Under the pieces are notes generated by a model. It was not told the origin of the DNA and searched no databases. It saw nothing but the letters and a program-made list of their open reading frames with translations. Shown one piece after another: positions 1 through 8,654 of a stretch of DNA of 64,000 nucleotides. Position 1 is the stretch's first letter; each line of letters starts with the position of its first letter. Made by a program: the position numbers and the translations under genes. This DNA comes from a bacterium (lineage in GTDB: Bacteria > Armatimonadota > Abditibacteriia > Abditibacteriales > Abditibacteriaceae). The stretch is taken from positions 18,636-82,635 of the forward strand of contig SDZD01000029.1 in NCBI GenBank assembly GCA_004172935.1, written 5' to 3'.

Positions 1-2
1 CC

Positions 3-275
3 ATCAACAATGCCGAGATTACGGTGACTGTGAAAGATGCGCGGCCATTACTAATTGATGGACAGATTCGCACTGAGCGATTCGTGAAGGGAAAGACCAA
101 TCCGCAGGGTTGGGTGGATCTCGCAGTTATCAAAAGTTCGAAGTTGGCCGAAAATGACCTGCGCCCCTTTCACACCGTCAATGGCCCCGGTTTAAGCGTC
201 CCGTTGGTGGTCGAGGTGCCCGATAATGGCGGGCAGGTCGGTATCGGCCCCGTCCTCCCTATCTCGCAAAATTAA
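3..275 (+). CDS. 3' end of a phage-like structural/hypothetical protein (5' partial)
   Basis: The reading frame is open from the left edge of the window, so the true start is probably outside it; a GTG at 24 is the first internal start candidate. The visible 91 or so residues are beta-rich, with segments such as DARPLLIDGQIRTERF and HTVNGPGLSVPLVVEVPDNG, ending in GPVLPISQN. I do not recognise a family. It ends 2 bases before the next plus-strand gene, so it belongs to the same transcription unit as the two large structural-like proteins that follow. A virion or tail-associated protein is an inference from that context only. Confidence 0.55.
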   Translation: MNNAEITVTVKDARPLLIDGQIRTERFVKGKTNPQGWVDLAVIKSSKLAENDLRPFHTVNGPGLSVPLVVEVPDNGGQVGIGPVLPISQN

Positions 276-277
276 CC

Positions 278-2716
278 ATGTCAGCATCAATTCGAGTGCC
301 TTTTCGGGCACATTTTGACTTTCGCGCTCTTCCCCAGATTCGCGTTTTGGAGTCGTTTCAGTTCGCGGGCTACGCCTACGCGGGCGTGCAAAACGGCCTG
401 TGGCAGTACGATGAGCATTATTGGAGCGAGCGCAAAGGCGCGTTTAGCGGCTCGTTCCCGATGCCTGCGCGCGAAACCGTCGCCAACCTGCGTCTCGGCG
501 GCGCCACTCGTGAAACCATCGGTGACCTCGCGGAGCCTGTTGATAGGGTAGCGTCTGGCTCGTCTCTCATCGCTCAGGGCGAGATCATGTACCGCTACAA
601 CTTCTACGACCTCGGCGTGCCCAACGGCGCCACCGAGCATCGTTTGTACAGCTGTGCGACTGGCGCGCTCGTGGCGAGTGCTGGTTTTGGCGGCGCACTC
701 GGCCCCGTCCCCGATGGCTCCTACATGCTGTGGGCGCGTACATTCGCGGGCGACCCGTTCGAGACCGGGCATGGCCTCGCCCGCATCAAGGATGGCGAAT
801 GGTCGGCGCTGCGAGTTCAGGTGGGAGCTGGCGCGTGGACTCTGGCCGCTGGTGTCATTCCCAGTCCGGGAGCGGCTCTGTATCGAAAGACCAACAACAG
901 CGACGAAGTCGCAATCACAGGCGACAACGACGCCGCTTATCGCGTGCCCTTCGACCCACTGGCGCGTTCGGTGTCAGCATCTGAGGTGCTGAGTCAAGAC
1001 ATCAGAAAGCGCGACGGCACCTTTTTCGTGAACGCAGGAAGCCAGCTTCTTGGCGGGCTGCGCATCTCCGCGAGTGGCCCACAAACGGCGCTGTGGATTC
1101 TGCACAGCGATGGTACCGCGCGTGTCCTCGGCCTCCAGGCAGAGTTCACCGATGGGGTTTGTGAATGTGCCAAGACCAACCACCATGCCTCGGACGTGGT
1201 GCAATCGCCCGACGGCGATCTGTTCGTCTTGACCGAGTGCGCGCTCTTCAAATTCAATCCCGATGCGGCCAGCGAGTACCAGGCGCTCGAAGGTTACCCT
1301 GCCCAATCACTCACGCCCGAAGACATCATGCTCAGCGAGGGTTCGAGCCGCGAAGCTGGGCATCCGGGCGGCAACTGTTTGCGCTTTCCAAAATCTAATG
1401 AAATGATTCACTGGACCGAGGACTTAACGGGGCGTGAGCAGGGGAATGAGCTGTTTTACAACCGCATCGTGCGCAGGGTTTCGGGTCGCGATGTCCTCGG
1501 CCCCGGTACGCTCTGGCATGGCACCAACTGCGCGGACACCTATTTAGGGCGCTTCTGGGCGATCAGGGGGCAGCGCACGCCCGATGTCGAAAACGAGGGT
1601 TCGCTGTACCTCGACTGGCTGGATAACGGGCAGTGGCACGGCTACAGCGGCATGAAACGCTCGATGCGAACCACATTCTGGCAACGCCTCAAATCAACCC
1701 GTGGCGTGCTGTTCGTGTTCGGTTTCAACCCCACTGAGGCGGTACCAATCGACGACGATAACCATGCCGGGAGCCTGCCCCCATTAGAGGAAGGGGAGGA
1801 GGTAGACCCGACCCTCACACAGCCACAGGGGGGAGCGCAGTCGGACAGCGACACGCCCGTGTGTGCCATCGCCGATGGTTTGCAGCTGCGCGAGGCGTCA
1901 TTTCCCTACTTCATTCGCCGCGCCACGGTGGTCTCAGACGGGAACCTCTTCGTTGCGGCCAGAGACGGCGATGAGGGCATCGGCCCGGCTAACCGCGTGG
2001 TCGAGATTGATACCGAAAACGGCGGCAGCACGCGCATTTGCTCGCTCTGGAATGAGAGCGCCAAAGCGTTTCAGATGAGTCGTGCCGACTTCACAGCGCT
2101 CGGCGGCGATGTGGCGAAATTGCCCGCGTTTTTCGCGTGGATGCCGATGTCGGGCACGAATGGCGGGGGCAAGTGGAAAGCGACTGCTGTACTCCCGACA
2201 TCGGGCTACTGGCTGGAAACCAGTTCGACCTCGACGCTGATTAAATTCAGCGCCAAGCCCGGCGGTACCATGCCCTACGATGTCGCCCAATTTGACCTGC
2301 TCTGCTTCGAGATATTGAGCGATGGCAGCATCGACACCGAAAATGGCCCTGACATCGAACCAACCTGCACGAACGCGCAGTGCGCTCTCGACTCGCTACC
2401 CGATGGCACGAAATTCCGAGTGGTGCAGCGACCAGTTCACAACTCCGAAGCGGGTGTTTCGGCGATTCAAATTACTGACGCATCGAACGATAAGCGGCTT
2501 GGTTTTGCGCGCGACGTGGGAGCGACGCTGTGGGCACGCTACGACTCGACCGCGCCCCTCAATGACCTGAGCAGCTACACGCACCTGGTCAACTATGGGC
2601 GCCTCATCACCCTTGCAACTGAGGCAAAAACGAGCATCGAGGTCGTTGTATTGGTGAAGCCCACTGACGCGCCTCTGGCCGCCCACGAACTCCATCACGT
2701 TTCGAGGAGAACCTAA
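278..2716 (+). CDS. Large phage-like structural or receptor-binding protein, unknown family
   Basis: This 812-residue protein has no signal peptide and no recognisable catalytic motif. Aromatic- and Gly-rich beta-strand segments recur through it. Two stretches look like beta-propeller blades: one near residue 310 (VQSPDGDLFVL) and one near 550 (VVSDGNLFVAARDGDEG). A short acidic linker (LPPLEEGEEVDP) lies near residue 510. It starts 2 bases after the stop of the upstream frame, and its own stop is followed at once by the next small frame, so translation is probably coupled. With the 1116-residue neighbour it forms a pair of very large beta-structured proteins, as expected for tail fibre or host-recognition modules. 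That role is inferred; a non-viral secreted island protein is not excluded. Confidence 0.6.
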   Translation: MSASIRVPFRAHFDFRALPQIRVLESFQFAGYAYAGVQNGLWQYDEHYWSERKGAFSGSFPMPARETVANLRLGGATRETIGDLAEPVDRVASGSSLIAQGEIMYRYNFYDLGVPNGATEHRLYSCATGALVASAGFGGALGPVPDGSYMLWARTFAGDPFETGHGLARIKDGEWSALRVQVGAGAWTLAAGVIPSPGAALYRKTNNSDEVAITGDNDAAYRVPFDPLARSVSASEVLSQDIRKRDGTFFVNAGSQLLGGLRISASGPQTALWILHSDGTARVLGLQAEFTDGVCECAKTNHHASDVVQSPDGDLFVLTECALFKFNPDAASEYQALEGYPAQSLTPEDIMLSEGSSREAGHPGGNCLRFPKSNEMIHWTEDLTGREQGNELFYNRIVRRVSGRDVLGPGTLWHGTNCADTYLGRFWAIRGQRTPDVENEGSLYLDWLDNGQWHGYSGMKRSMRTTFWQRLKSTRGVLFVFGFNPTEAVPIDDDNHAGSLPPLEEGEEVDPTLTQPQGGAQSDSDTPVCAIADGLQLREASFPYFIRRATVVSDGNLFVAARDGDEGIGPANRVVEIDTENGGSTRICSLWNESAKAFQMSRADFTALGGDVAKLPAFFAWMPMSGTNGGGKWKATAVLPTSGYWLETSSTSTLIKFSAKPGGTMPYDVAQFDLLCFEILSDGSIDTENGPDIEPTCTNAQCALDSLPDGTKFRVVQRPVHNSEAGVSAIQITDASNDKRLGFARDVGATLWARYDSTAPLNDLSSYTHLVNYGRLITLATEAKTSIEVVVLVKPTDAPLAAHELHHVSRRT

Positions 2717-2913
2717 TAAGCAACGTCATTCAATGCCGCCAATGCAGAAAAGAGCGCTCCTGCATGTGTCACTTCGACCCCTCGACCGTCGCCGCCGAGG
2801 GACTCAGCAATGGGATGCGCTCGGCTCTGTGCAAAGAGTGCGTCCTCGAATCGCAGGGCAAAACGCCTGACGAAATCAACGACGAACTAAAGGAACTGGC
2901 TTTCGAGCAATAA
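2716..2913 (+). CDS. Small Cys-pair (zinc-ribbon-like) protein, possible ATA start
   Basis: The open frame encodes CRQC near its N-terminus, then CMCHF, and later CKEC, so Cys pairs are arranged as in a small treble-clef or zinc-ribbon fold, followed by an acidic helix (TPDEINDELKELAFEQ). No ATG, GTG or TTG lies upstream of the first Cys pair. An ATA codon at 2716, overlapping the stop of the preceding gene, is placed 5-6 bases after a good Shine-Dalgarno (AGGAGA, 2705-2710) and would give 65 residues. The first ATG (2764) would give 49 residues and lose the CRQC pair. The frame lies tightly between two structural-like genes, leaving 3 bases before the next ATG, which supports it being real. 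Function unknown. Confidence 0.5.
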   Translation: MSNVIQCRQCRKERSCMCHFDPSTVAAEGLSNGMRSALCKECVLESQGKTPDEINDELKELAFEQ

Positions 2914-2916
2914 ACC

Positions 2917-5900
2917 ATGCCCAACCAAATCGCCCAAGGCACGACCGGAACAGCGACCAGTCTCGGCCCCCCGAACGGGGGCGGACTCGCGCCGACCTTA
3001 GAAATCTCCACTACGAATCGCTGGCAAATCACAGCGAGCAGCACCATCATCGCGACCCAGAACGCGGCGGGAACTGTGTCGCCTCCGGGCTGGATGGTGG
3101 CGACAGGTGGGGTTGTTACGGTGCCCTCAGGCGCGGCATTGAACACGTATTATGCTACGCTTCGAACTCCGATCCCCGGCACAGCCACGCCTGATGGCCT
3201 CTATCAGCAGTACAACCAGTACGACTATCAATTTGATGTAATCGCGGGCATTCCGGCGTGTGATTTTGACATCAATGTCTCGGCAGTTACGGCCGTCACC
3301 TATCCCCAAAAAGGTGTAGCCTCCAACATTTCGTTCAGGGTGACTTGTACCAAAACAGTGGGCGGCGTGCTTCAGTACCTCGCCAAATCGGTTAGCCTCG
3401 ACATCAACTGGGGCGACGGGAGCAGCAGCACGCACTCCATCGCAACGAACACGATTGGCGGCCCACTGGTCGGCATACCGCACACCTACACCTCGCGCGG
3501 CGTCAAAACCATCACGGCGACGGCCTCAGTCGCGGAGTGTTCATCGACGGGAAGCGGCTCAGGTTCGGTGCAGGTGGTCAACAATCGCTGGACCTGCAAC
3601 TCTGGCGTCTGCACTGTTCAGGACTCCGAAACCGATGTCGGTTTCGCGACTCAGGCCGAGTGCGAGGCGAGTGGGTGTGGCTTCCCCGGTTCGGGATGGT
3701 ACTGCGTGTTATCGGGCGGAACTCAAACCGCGACTAATATCTCCGATGGCGCAGCATGGGTCGCGGCTGGCCGCCCCACGCCTCGATACGCGAATCAAAT
3801 CGACTGCCCCTGCTATTCTGGCCCGGTATTTTGGTGCGAGAATGGCGTCGTCAAAACGGGCACTAATCCGCCTTCGGGAGTGACCGTTTATCCGACATCG
3901 GACGCCACTGTCGCAGCGGGTTGCACGACCACGACTCCCACCTTCACCCGCTATCGCTGCAACAGCTCCGGCAATTGCGAGGCGTTCCAGACCTCGAATG
4001 CTAACGAGGGGTTCGCGAGCTGCGTTGAGGCGAATTGCAACACAACAGGGCCGAGCATCTACTACCGCTATCGTTGCAACAGCGCGGGCGTGTGCGAACG
4101 TTACCCGACTCTCGACCCGTTGGAGGGATTCCCGACGTGCGAGGCGGCAAACTGCGGCGCAACCACCGACCCAACCGATCCCTGCGCATTCAACAGCTAC
4201 GCCATCTCCGACATCAGTTCGGGCAACACGCAGCTCACGCTGAGCCTGTTCCGCGCCACCAATCCGGGCTGGTCGTTGAAGGTTTACTGGTCGCTCAATG
4301 GCATCCCTAAACCCAATCCGGCAATCCAAAATGCGGGCGACTATTGGAACTGGACAGTGCCAAAACTGCCCGGCGCTCATGAGTTCATCGCGGAACTGAC
4401 CAAAGAGGGATGCGAAACCCACATCCAGCCCCGCACGGTCTACGTCGAAGTTGCGCCGACCATTCCAACCGACCCCGGCGGCGAGGAGTGCCCGCCATGC
4501 CCGCCACTGCCTGAGGATTTCGATTGTTCACCGTCGGTGTCGATTCAGTTGCCAGCGGCCAGCGCGGCGCTCAAAAACTTCGCATTGGTTCGTGTGCAGG
4601 TGTCTGATCCCAACGAGGAAACCGACCCCTGCCACCATAACTACGTGCGGTCGTGCAATCCTGAGCAGTCGCCGAACCTCGTTTTATTTGTCAACGAATA
4701 TGAGGTGCCAGACCTGACATGGAAACGCAACTCCGGCACCCCGCTCAATGGCATCTGGGAAACGCGCGTCGATACCCGCGACTTCTCCAATGGCGCGACG
4801 GTGTTGAAAGTCTCAATGCGCGGAGTCGGATGCTGCCGCACATACGCATCGGTCGGTGTTACCCTCGCCAACACGCTTCAGGGGCAGGTCGTTTACCGCG
4901 ACACCATCGCGCGCTCGGTCGAGGGTACGGTCATCTACTCGGCCAGCATCGGCGTCGAGACGCGCGCGATGGAGGAAAACACCTCGCGCCGCTACTGGGA
5001 GCAGTGGGGCGTGCGCTCTGGTACCACGCTCGATGGCGCGTACAAACACGAGGATTGGCCCAAACACCAGCCCGTTCTCCCTATTCTGGGCGCGCAGTGG
5101 GAGGCGCAGGGCGAGCGCTTCGAGCGCGCTAACTACTCGGCACAGGTCACATTCCGTTTGCCGCTTTCGCGTGATGTACGATTCCGGCGCAAATGGACGC
5201 CGCAGTTCTATCTAGCGACCTTTGACCTCGATTGTGAAAGCGTGGTCAAAATTCGGCAGGTGAAGCCCGGCCAGCATTATATGTGGACGCAGGGCGCGGC
5301 GCGTCTGTGGGCCTATGACGGCGACAAGGTAAGCAAACTCGGCGACTTTGGCGACGCGACCAAAACGAACTATTACGCGCCGGATGCGGTCGATGGCGCA
5401 TTATGGACGAGTGAGGCAAACGGGCGCAAAATTATCGTCATTACCCCCGCCTCGGTGAGTGTGCCCCTCGGAGAAATGTTCGCTTTCGATCCCGACAGCG
5501 GCGACATATCACTCACTTACTCAGTTCGCGGCGAGACTCTCGCGCCTCGATTTGTGGAAGTGGTTGGCGAGGTGCCTATCGCCCTCTACGTGGGGGCAAC
5601 CACCAAAGGCTACGACCTGCGGTTCGGTACGCCGCGCCTTTGGTGGTCACTCGCCGCGCCTGTGACGTTTTGCACAGTCGATGAGGACGTGCTGTATATC
5701 GCGACCGCTCACAAGCTCTATTCCAGCGATGGAGTAACGGCGCCGACCCTAGTTCACGAGTTCGCCGCCGATGTCACTGCGGCCACGGCGAACTTTGTTG
5801 GACTCACTAACGGCGAAGTGTGGAAGAAGGGCGCGTCTGGATGGGTGAAGGTGTTGGACCGCGACGAACCCATTGGTGGTGTCACTTCATGGAGCGCAGG

Positions 5901-6267
5901 AATTCTAGGCGAGGCGCAAACCGATACAGACAGGGGCGTTGTCGGCGGCGATGGTGATTGGCTGGTCGGAGAGCGGGGGAACGGCTCGTGGTATGATGAG
6001 AGGGAGTTGATTGTGCCTATCGACCTCGTAGGCGCCACGGTCGAGCGAGTGGCCGCACTTGGCCACTACTCGGTGGAAGTCACGGCAGATTCATCTTCTG
6101 AGGATGCCGAGACTCTACCGCAAAAGGATGAACGCATCCTCATAGGTACGGCTGAATCGGGCCTGTTCTTCGTCTATCAGAAATCGCTTTTGAGCGAGAG
6201 AGATGGCGCGATTCCGGTGTCACATGACACGGTGCCGAGGCTGTTTCCGTTCTGGCGGAGGGAGTAG
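2917..6267 (+). CDS. Giant Cys-rich, PKD-like, phage tail fibre or adhesin-like protein
   Basis: This 1116-residue protein has several visible parts. Residues 1-110 are beta-rich. A PKD/immunoglobulin-like segment follows around 120-215 (NWGDGSSSTH and a SRGVKTITATASV strand). Then come three copies of a Cys-rich unit of about 32 residues (around 224-255, 345-375, 384-414) with the pattern RxxCNSxGxC...GF.xC.xxC. A Pro/Cys linker (GGEECPPCPPLPEDFDC) sits near residue 525. The C-terminal 500 residues have propeller-like strands. There is no signal peptide, which argues for a virion protein rather than an exported adhesin. It is the last plus-strand gene of the left-hand cluster and is followed by a strong palindromic terminator. 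A host-recognition fibre is the best guess. Confidence 0.6.
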   Translation: MPNQIAQGTTGTATSLGPPNGGGLAPTLEISTTNRWQITASSTIIATQNAAGTVSPPGWMVATGGVVTVPSGAALNTYYATLRTPIPGTATPDGLYQQYNQYDYQFDVIAGIPACDFDINVSAVTAVTYPQKGVASNISFRVTCTKTVGGVLQYLAKSVSLDINWGDGSSSTHSIATNTIGGPLVGIPHTYTSRGVKTITATASVAECSSTGSGSGSVQVVNNRWTCNSGVCTVQDSETDVGFATQAECEASGCGFPGSGWYCVLSGGTQTATNISDGAAWVAAGRPTPRYANQIDCPCYSGPVFWCENGVVKTGTNPPSGVTVYPTSDATVAAGCTTTTPTFTRYRCNSSGNCEAFQTSNANEGFASCVEANCNTTGPSIYYRYRCNSAGVCERYPTLDPLEGFPTCEAANCGATTDPTDPCAFNSYAISDISSGNTQLTLSLFRATNPGWSLKVYWSLNGIPKPNPAIQNAGDYWNWTVPKLPGAHEFIAELTKEGCETHIQPRTVYVEVAPTIPTDPGGEECPPCPPLPEDFDCSPSVSIQLPAASAALKNFALVRVQVSDPNEETDPCHHNYVRSCNPEQSPNLVLFVNEYEVPDLTWKRNSGTPLNGIWETRVDTRDFSNGATVLKVSMRGVGCCRTYASVGVTLANTLQGQVVYRDTIARSVEGTVIYSASIGVETRAMEENTSRRYWEQWGVRSGTTLDGAYKHEDWPKHQPVLPILGAQWEAQGERFERANYSAQVTFRLPLSRDVRFRRKWTPQFYLATFDLDCESVVKIRQVKPGQHYMWTQGAARLWAYDGDKVSKLGDFGDATKTNYYAPDAVDGALWTSEANGRKIIVITPASVSVPLGEMFAFDPDSGDISLTYSVRGETLAPRFVEVVGEVPIALYVGATTKGYDLRFGTPRLWWSLAAPVTFCTVDEDVLYIATAHKLYSSDGVTAPTLVHEFAADVTAATANFVGLTNGEVWKKGASGWVKVLDRDEPIGGVTSWSAGILGEAQTDTDRGVVGGDGDWLVGERGNGSWYDERELIVPIDLVGATVERVAALGHYSVEVTADSSSEDAETLPQKDERILIGTAESGLFFVYQKSLLSERDGAIPVSHDTVPRLFPFWRRE
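3586..4158 (+). repeat. Three Cys-rich coding repeats inside the giant fibre-like gene
   Basis: Units start at 3586, 3949 and 4066, each about 93-96 bases, separated by 267 bases and 24 bases. Each encodes R-x-x-C-N-S-x-G-x-C, a variable middle, then G-F and two further Cys (xCxxxxC), so each could form two disulfides or bind a metal. Units 2 and 3 are the most similar and are nearly adjacent, which suggests recent duplication. Confidence 0.7.
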
Positions 6268-6351
6268 GGCGACGAAAATTAATCGGTGTCCAAATGCGAG
6301 AATATGCCCGACACTCAAAGGGCTTAAAGTCGCGTCGCTCTGTTGGCGTTG

Positions 6352-6387
6352 AAAAACCCGAACCGGGAATTCCCGGTTCGGGTTTTT
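6352..6387. terminator. Perfect 36-bp palindromic bidirectional terminator
   Basis: An A5 run, the stem CCCGAACCGGG, the centre AATT and the mirrored arm ending in T5 make a perfect palindrome. On RNA this is a GC-rich hairpin followed by a U-tract in both directions. It lies between the plus-strand structural cluster (ending 6267) and the convergent minus-strand gene ending at 6393, so it can stop both. Confidence 0.85.
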
Positions 6388-6392
6388 ATTGT

Positions 6393-7214
6393 TTATGGAT
6401 GCGTTGTTTGGTTCGGGCCAAAGATTTCGGTACCTTGAGATATGGCATCGTCAAAATGCTGTTGATTGGCGGGGGTCGAATCCAATCGACTAACGGTAAA
6501 TGGGCCTTTATTCAGGTCTTTGATAGAACCGCCCAACACGAGAAGTTTGCTGTCACATTGCAGCCAGCGGTCATGAAAACTAGCATTCTCAACCAATCGG
6601 TATCCATTGGGGCCACGCTCTTGCGCAAACAATTTAGAAATATCCATAAATGCACTGTGGCGATTATTGTCGGCATTTCCTCTCAAATTTGAAGAAGGTT
6701 GTGTGACCAAAACAATTTCCACATTGGGCGGTGTATCTATAAAAAAACGATGAAATATAGTTTGGTCGAAATAACGGTCAAGCCATACAATCCGGCTTCT
6801 AACTGTTGTACAAATATCTTTGACTAGGCAATATGTACTAAAAGGAGAAGTTGCTTCATAAATAGCTGAATCTGTTGCTACGGGAATCGACAATATCTCC
6901 TGGATTATTTCAAATTTGGTTGATTGCAAAATTGTTTTCAAATCTTCAAATTTTTCTACCCTTGCTCTTTCCAATGTCCAGCTATACATATTTGCAACAG
7001 AATTTTCTTGCTTCCCATACAAATGGCCGGGCTCACCCTTACAAAAATCAGCCACTTTTCTAAAAAAGGGCCCAAATTCGGCCATCAATCTTGCCTTGAT
7101 ACGCTCCTTCTCATCGGCATCATATAGTTCAGGGTTGGCAGATGCTTGTTCTAAAGGCCCAAGTAGTCGGCCTAAAAGATAAATAAGTTCGGCCTGTTCG
7201 CGTTTTCGGTTCAT
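6393..7214 (-). CDS. PLD-like (HKD-superfamily) protein, possible defence or accessory gene
   Basis: The protein has 273 residues. The N-terminal 110 are helical with no hydrophobic segment. A phospholipase D-like half follows. The segment RIVWLDRYFD (141-150) and the strand VEIVLVTQ (165-172) match the start of a PLD fold. FHDRW (213-217) with KLLVLGGSIKDL (223-234) matches the H-x-R ... G-x-S-x-x-D-L form of the HKD block seen in many uncharacterised accessory PLD-like proteins. The usual Lys of HKD is Arg here, so lipase activity is not assured; nucleic acid binding or cleavage is possible. The DNA is AT-richer than the surroundings, and the gene sits in the accessory end of the prophage-like island, which suggests a cargo or anti-phage gene. 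That role is inferred. Confidence 0.65.
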   Translation of the reverse strand: MNRKREQAELIYLLGRLLGPLEQASANPELYDADEKERIKARLMAEFGPFFRKVADFCKGEPGHLYGKQENSVANMYSWTLERARVEKFEDLKTILQSTKFEIIQEILSIPVATDSAIYEATSPFSTYCLVKDICTTVRSRIVWLDRYFDQTIFHRFFIDTPPNVEIVLVTQPSSNLRGNADNNRHSAFMDISKLFAQERGPNGYRLVENASFHDRWLQCDSKLLVLGGSIKDLNKGPFTVSRLDSTPANQQHFDDAISQGTEIFGPNQTTHP

Positions 7215-7231
7215 CCCTCTGAATCTTACTC

Positions 7232-7660
7232 CTACCCCGCCTCATCCAGCCACTTTTGCGGCCAGAACTCGCGGGGCATCCCCAACCTCAACTCCAGCTT
7301 CTCATGGGCACTCAGCGGCGGCAACTGACTCAGAATAGCCTCATCCTCGAATCCGAGGCAGTAGAGGCCGCGCGCCATTGCAGTGTCGTATTTTGGATTC
7401 AGTCTTATGTCCCACTCACCCCAGTAAAATGCCAGCTGACAACAGCGCTCGAAGCTCCCAACACTCAGAACAGTCAGCCGAACCCCTTCTTCAAAATTGA
7501 TAATCCAGTCGATGGGCAGGCGTGCACCTGAACCCCACCCAAAATGACGATGGGCCGTAGGGTATTCTGTGGTTTTCCACTCTCCTACCCCGAACGTAAC
7601 CGCTACCCGCGCAGCTTCATGTTCGACGGTGCCACTCACGGCTTTAGATTCCAAATCCAT
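7232..7660 (-). CDS. Hypothetical protein of about 142 residues
   Basis: I recognise no family. The protein is soluble and rich in Trp and aromatic residues (VGEWKTTEY, HRHFGWGSG, FYWGEWDIRL, MPREFWPQKWLDEAG). ATG 7660 is preferred to an upstream GTG at 7669 because GGTGG lies 5 bases before it. Its start overlaps the 3' end of the next upstream gene by 17 bases, so the two are probably translated from one mRNA. The downstream PLD-like gene starts 17 bases after its stop, making a three-gene minus-strand unit. Confidence 0.6.
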   Translation of the reverse strand: MDLESKAVSGTVEHEAARVAVTFGVGEWKTTEYPTAHRHFGWGSGARLPIDWIINFEEGVRLTVLSVGSFERCCQLAFYWGEWDIRLNPKYDTAMARGLYCLGFEDEAILSQLPPLSAHEKLELRLGMPREFWPQKWLDEAG

Positions 7661-8378
7661 CAATACCACCCGCCTGTAGCTCCCCGCTTTCGATGAACAA
7701 CTGCCGCGACTCCATCAGTTTTCGCACCTCGCCGACTGACATTTTTAGCCGTTCAGCTATCTGCTTTTGAGTTGGTTTCTTACCCAATTCGGTTTTTAAC
7801 TCATCTATCGCAAATCCTAATAACCGCGCCAGTTGGAGTGCTTCCGCTTTCGATGGGGAGTGCCCTGCCATCTCCCGCTGGATGCGCTCCTGCTCAATCT
7901 CATCCTCACGCGCGGCCATGCGCAGCAGTCGAACCGCATCGGAAACGGGGATGCCAAATCGCTCGGACAATTCAGCCATTGTGAATGGCGCAGGTGGTTC
8001 TACAAATGGCCCATCTGGCACCATCGGCTCCTCTACAACTGATTCCCCAGTCGGCAAACGAAACGCTGCTTTCTCAACAGCTTCCACTACTCCGCGAGTG
8101 ACCATCTCGGCGAAGACGTGCAAAACGCGAAGGCAACTCACGGAAGACACCTCTACCCAATCCCCGGCGTCGATTTCGAGCAACAACCGCCCATTAATCA
8201 GCATCATGCCGAAAGGGCGCAGTGCCACATGCTCAGGGCACATGCCAATGGGTGGTATCAGGGTTTTGAGATAGGAGGCCATCTCGCCGACCGCATCACG
8301 TAACTTTTGGTTTGTGTCGCTATCGGGATCACCGATGCGCTGGAGCCGCTTAAGGGCATTAATCTGAGTTGTAGTCAT
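7644..8378 (-). CDS. Hypothetical protein with a sigma-factor-like helix-turn-helix at the C-terminus
   Basis: The protein has about 244 residues (246 if a GTG at 8384 is used). The first 110 residues are of unknown fold. A Pro-rich linker (FVEPPAPFTMAEL) precedes a helical part. At about residues 195-225 the segment ELGKKPTQKQIAERLKMSVG followed by EVRKLMES resembles sigma-70 region 3 (eLGrxPtxeEIAexLgmsxexV), a DNA-binding three-helix module. No region 2 or region 4 is visible, so it is not a complete sigma factor. It is first in the three-gene minus-strand accessory unit and may regulate it. A phage-type transcription regulator is plausible but not shown. Confidence 0.6.
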   Translation of the reverse strand: MTTTQINALKRLQRIGDPDSDTNQKLRDAVGEMASYLKTLIPPIGMCPEHVALRPFGMMLINGRLLLEIDAGDWVEVSSVSCLRVLHVFAEMVTRGVVEAVEKAAFRLPTGESVVEEPMVPDGPFVEPPAPFTMAELSERFGIPVSDAVRLLRMAAREDEIEQERIQREMAGHSPSKAEALQLARLLGFAIDELKTELGKKPTQKQIAERLKMSVGEVRKLMESRQLFIESGELQAGGIDGFGI

Positions 8379-8426
8379 ATCCACCGTTTAAAGGCCGTCG
8401 CCTCTGCTAGTTTCTCCACTTTCTAT

Positions 8427-8654
8427 TCACCTAACTGTACAATCCATCTCGTTGCCGTCCCAAGGTTGGCTGGAGCGGCCATGACCGCGACGGTCGTGGG
8501 CGATACAGCGAAAGCCATGCGAGGCCAGAAAGAACATCTGCGCCTCCCAGGCATCGGCGTTCAAGGGCCAGCCGTGGCTGAAAACGAGGGGTTTTCCGCT
8601 GCCCCAGTCCTTATAATAAATTTCGGTCCCGTCTTTAGTGGTGAAGGTACTCAT
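8427..8654 (-). pseudogene. Truncated alpha/beta hydrolase (chloroperoxidase/esterase-like)
   Basis: The 75-residue frame begins exactly like intact non-haem chloroperoxidase/arylesterase-type alpha/beta hydrolases: [19 protein letters not shown], then [13 protein letters not shown] (oxyanion HGW) and [18 protein letters not shown]. Family members continue with TYADDL and some 200 more residues carrying the GxSxG nucleophile, the acid and the His. Here the sequence switches after NEMD to CTVR and a stop. The nucleophile elbow is absent, so the product cannot be active. The break, at about 8438, is where the left-hand mobile region begins, so insertion or deletion by that element is likely. 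Confidence 0.85.

Noticed and set aside
3586..4158. CRISPR-like interpretation of the spaced repeats
   Set aside because: The repeats are in frame, encode a Cys-rich protein unit and are too divergent and unevenly spaced for a CRISPR array.
3709..4422. 237-codon minus-strand frame
   Set aside because: It is antisense to the giant fibre-like gene and Arg/Ala/Val-rich, as expected for a shadow frame in GC-rich coding DNA.
6393..7214. Confident assignment of the PLD-like gene as an anti-phage effector
   Set aside because: Only one degenerate HKD-type block is seen and no known defence partner is adjacent; the role remains an inference.
7644..8378. Naming the gene a sigma factor
   Set aside because: Only a region-3-like helix-turn-helix is visible; regions 2 and 4 are missing.
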